IMG/VR virus record: IMGVR_UViG_3300021964_000605
Location: 1 to 22,208 of that record
Source of the DNA: a virus
Reading direction: 5' to 3' (one strand)
DNA length: 22,208 nucleotides
The translations under genes were made by a program, and so were the position numbers. Positions 20,865 through 22,208 of this stretch are shown piece after piece. The notes under the pieces were generated by a model. The model ran no database searches. It was not told the DNA's origin and saw only the letters and a program-made list of their open reading frames with translations. Each line of letters starts with the position of its first letter. Position 1 is the first letter of the stretch.

Positions 20865-22208
20865 CTATTGCTGAAGGGCGATCGCTCTCATATCTCTTAC
20901 ACGTGGAACAATTTCTGTTCCGTTAGCAGTCAATACAATCTTAATTGCGAATGACTTATAGGTATGATAGATAGAACCGTCTGACGCTCTATAAGCAACA
21001 ACGTTGTTATTTGAGGTGTTAAGTCTAGCATGGCTATTTGCAGAAGTCAAGAATCCTTGACCATTCGTATTAGCAGCAAAGCCAAACTCAATCTCTTTAT
21101 AATCATATTCGTCAGCTGGGTCAGAATAGTCTGTTCCAGAAAGTTCTGTCATCAATGTGAAGTCTTTATCATCAAGAGTTTGATCGTCTTCAGGATTATG
21201 GATTCTAGCATAAACTTTGACATCCGTTGAAGAAGGTCTAAATGCTGTCACATATACTCTTAAATCTTCAGCGTCTTGGCCATCTTTTAACGTGACTGGT
21301 TTACTAATATATCTCATTAAAGCATCACCAGCTTCTTTTTGCTCGTCAGTAGCATCATTGTTAATTAAGTTACCAATTACGAAAGCATTTGATCTTTCAA
21401 CATCGATAGCTGGAGAAACCGTTTTATCTGTCGAATCAACAGTTGCTTTAAGAATGAGAGACTTCTTAGAACCATTAACAGCAGTCAAAGAACCTTCGTT
21501 TGATATACTGTAAACTTTCTTCTCACCATCAACAAAATCAAATCCTTTATTGATGTCAAGATTTACGAACGAAGAAGAAATAATACCAGAATCGCTCGTT
21601 ACACGTGCACTCCAAGAAGTTGAGGTGTTAGCAAATTTAATTTCAGGAATCTTAGGAACAAGAGTGTTCAATTGAATATTGTCAATTGAAACCACCTGAG
21701 CATGCGCACCACTTACTTGACCACGAACATATGCACTGTCTTCAGCAAATGCTCCCGAGGAACCTGTGAGATAAAGTCTCTTTCTAGTTCTGTCGAAGTG
21801 ATTTACAAATCCTGTAGCTGTGTTCGGAGTAAATGCGGTTGTGTTACCGATCCAAGTCGTTCCAACAAAAAGGTTCAACGAGTTTGCTGAAGAGTTTGTT
21901 GTTGGGAAGATTCCGTATGGATCAACTGTTACTGTTACCGAACCAGATCCGCTAGTCACAATTTTACGAATCACGCCATTTGCGAAGTGTGCGTTTGCAG
22001 ACCCTTCTTTAGCGGCATAGGTTTGAATTACCTGACCAACAGAAACGCTATCATTATTTGCAAACGTTAGAATAGATTGACCACGAACCTTTTCCCCAAA
22101 GGTAAATGTTCCACCAATATTATCAATGGTAAAGAAGTCATAATCTTCGTTTTCGAGATAGATTGTTCCTGTGCTTGTTGTGAAATCTGCTTTATAAAGT
22201 TTGAACAT
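20865..22208 (-). CDS. C-terminal part of a large virion structural protein (partial at edge)
   Basis: The frame is open to base 22208, where the last three bases happen to be an ATG. With no upstream sequence, this Met may be internal, and the context MFKLYKADFTTSTG reads like mid-protein. Visible features: FTFGEKVRGQSILTFAN (36-52), DRTRKRLYLTGSSGAF (139-154) and VRGQVSGAHAQVVSIDNIQL (161-180), then a conserved segment YISKPVTLKDGQDAEDLRVY (300-319) with VTAFRPSSTDVKVYARI after it, and a C-terminal strand region ending RVRDMRAIALQQ. Proteins with this C-terminal half are large structural proteins of T4-like cyanophages, often over 1000 residues. I infer a baseplate or tail structural role and a start outside the window. 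Confidence 0.8.
   Translation of the reverse strand: MFKLYKADFTTSTGTIYLENEDYDFFTIDNIGGTFTFGEKVRGQSILTFANNDSVSVGQVIQTYAAKEGSANAHFANGVIRKIVTSGSGSVTVTVDPYGIFPTTNSSANSLNLFVGTTWIGNTTAFTPNTATGFVNHFDRTRKRLYLTGSSGAFAEDSAYVRGQVSGAHAQVVSIDNIQLNTLVPKIPEIKFANTSTSWSARVTSDSGIISSSFVNLDINKGFDFVDGEKKVYSISNEGSLTAVNGSKKSLILKATVDSTDKTVSPAIDVERSNAFVIGNLINNDATDEQKEAGDALMRYISKPVTLKDGQDAEDLRVYVTAFRPSSTDVKVYARIHNPEDDQTLDDKDFTLMTELSGTDYSDPADEYDYKEIEFGFAANTNGQGFLTSANSHARLNTSNNNVVAYRASDGSIYHTYKSFAIKIVLTANGTEIVPRVRDMRAIALQQ

Noticed and set aside
1609-22020. Plus-strand open frames of 60-170 codons
   Set aside because: They lie opposite real genes, lack ribosome sites and domain signatures, and are rich in Pro, Ser and Val, as expected for antisense of Gly/Thr/Asn-rich fibre codons.
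22206-22208. ATG at the right edge as the true start of the structural gene
   Set aside because: The frame is open at the edge, no upstream ribosome site can be seen, and the peptide reads like mid-protein, so a start outside the window is more likely.

Overview
The window is a run of virion structural genes from a tailed phage, most likely a marine T4-like myovirus of the kind that infects cyanobacteria or other marine bacteria. This rests on the family resemblance of the proteins (cyanophage-type baseplate and fibre proteins with DLG..W..LYLDG, TDVAQVTP and RLQVANA repeat modules, a PKD protein, a tail-assembly chaperone) and on T4-type late promoter boxes (TATAAATA). The host cannot be read from the sequence. 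I see no metabolic, replication, lysis, tRNA, integrase, transposase or CRISPR element.

Every gene is on the minus strand, so transcription runs from high to low coordinates. In that order: the 3' part of a large structural protein (20865-22208, open at the edge); a 64-aa coiled-coil protein; a 1534-aa fibre-like protein; a 116-aa Ig-like protein; a 1060-aa protein with two PKD domains; a 288-aa structural protein; a 103-aa coiled-coil protein; and a 541-aa fibre with 70-aa and 20-aa repeats. An 86-base gap (9616-9701) with a hairpin and a late-promoter-like box follows. It is the only gap longer than 50 bases.

Beyond the gap come a 520-aa modular fibre, a 153-aa small modular protein, a 166-aa protein with an Mtd_N-like N-terminus, a 568-aa beta-propeller-like adhesin, a 149-aa tail-fibre assembly chaperone, a 975-aa modular fibre with coiled-coil repeats, a 67-aa protein, a 119-aa protein, a 237-aa SPRY-domain adhesin, a 78-aa protein, a second 119-aa paralogue, and the first 13 codons of another adhesin-like gene that leaves the window at base 1.

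The locus looks like an adhesion factory. Large fibres build stalks, small cap or connector proteins precede receptor-binding-type domains (SPRY, beta-propeller), and one chaperone-like protein probably helps fibre assembly. Eight junctions use a TAATG stop-start overlap, which implies translational coupling and fixed stoichiometry. The same protein modules recur in different orders in different genes, and some patches are almost identical as DNA. This suggests that recombination within the locus reshuffles host-range determinants. The most notable observations are the duplicated cassette at the left end, the shared MR-(N/G) start peptide of the coupled adhesins, and a recurrent acidic-aliphatic-Ser C-terminus at coupled junctions.
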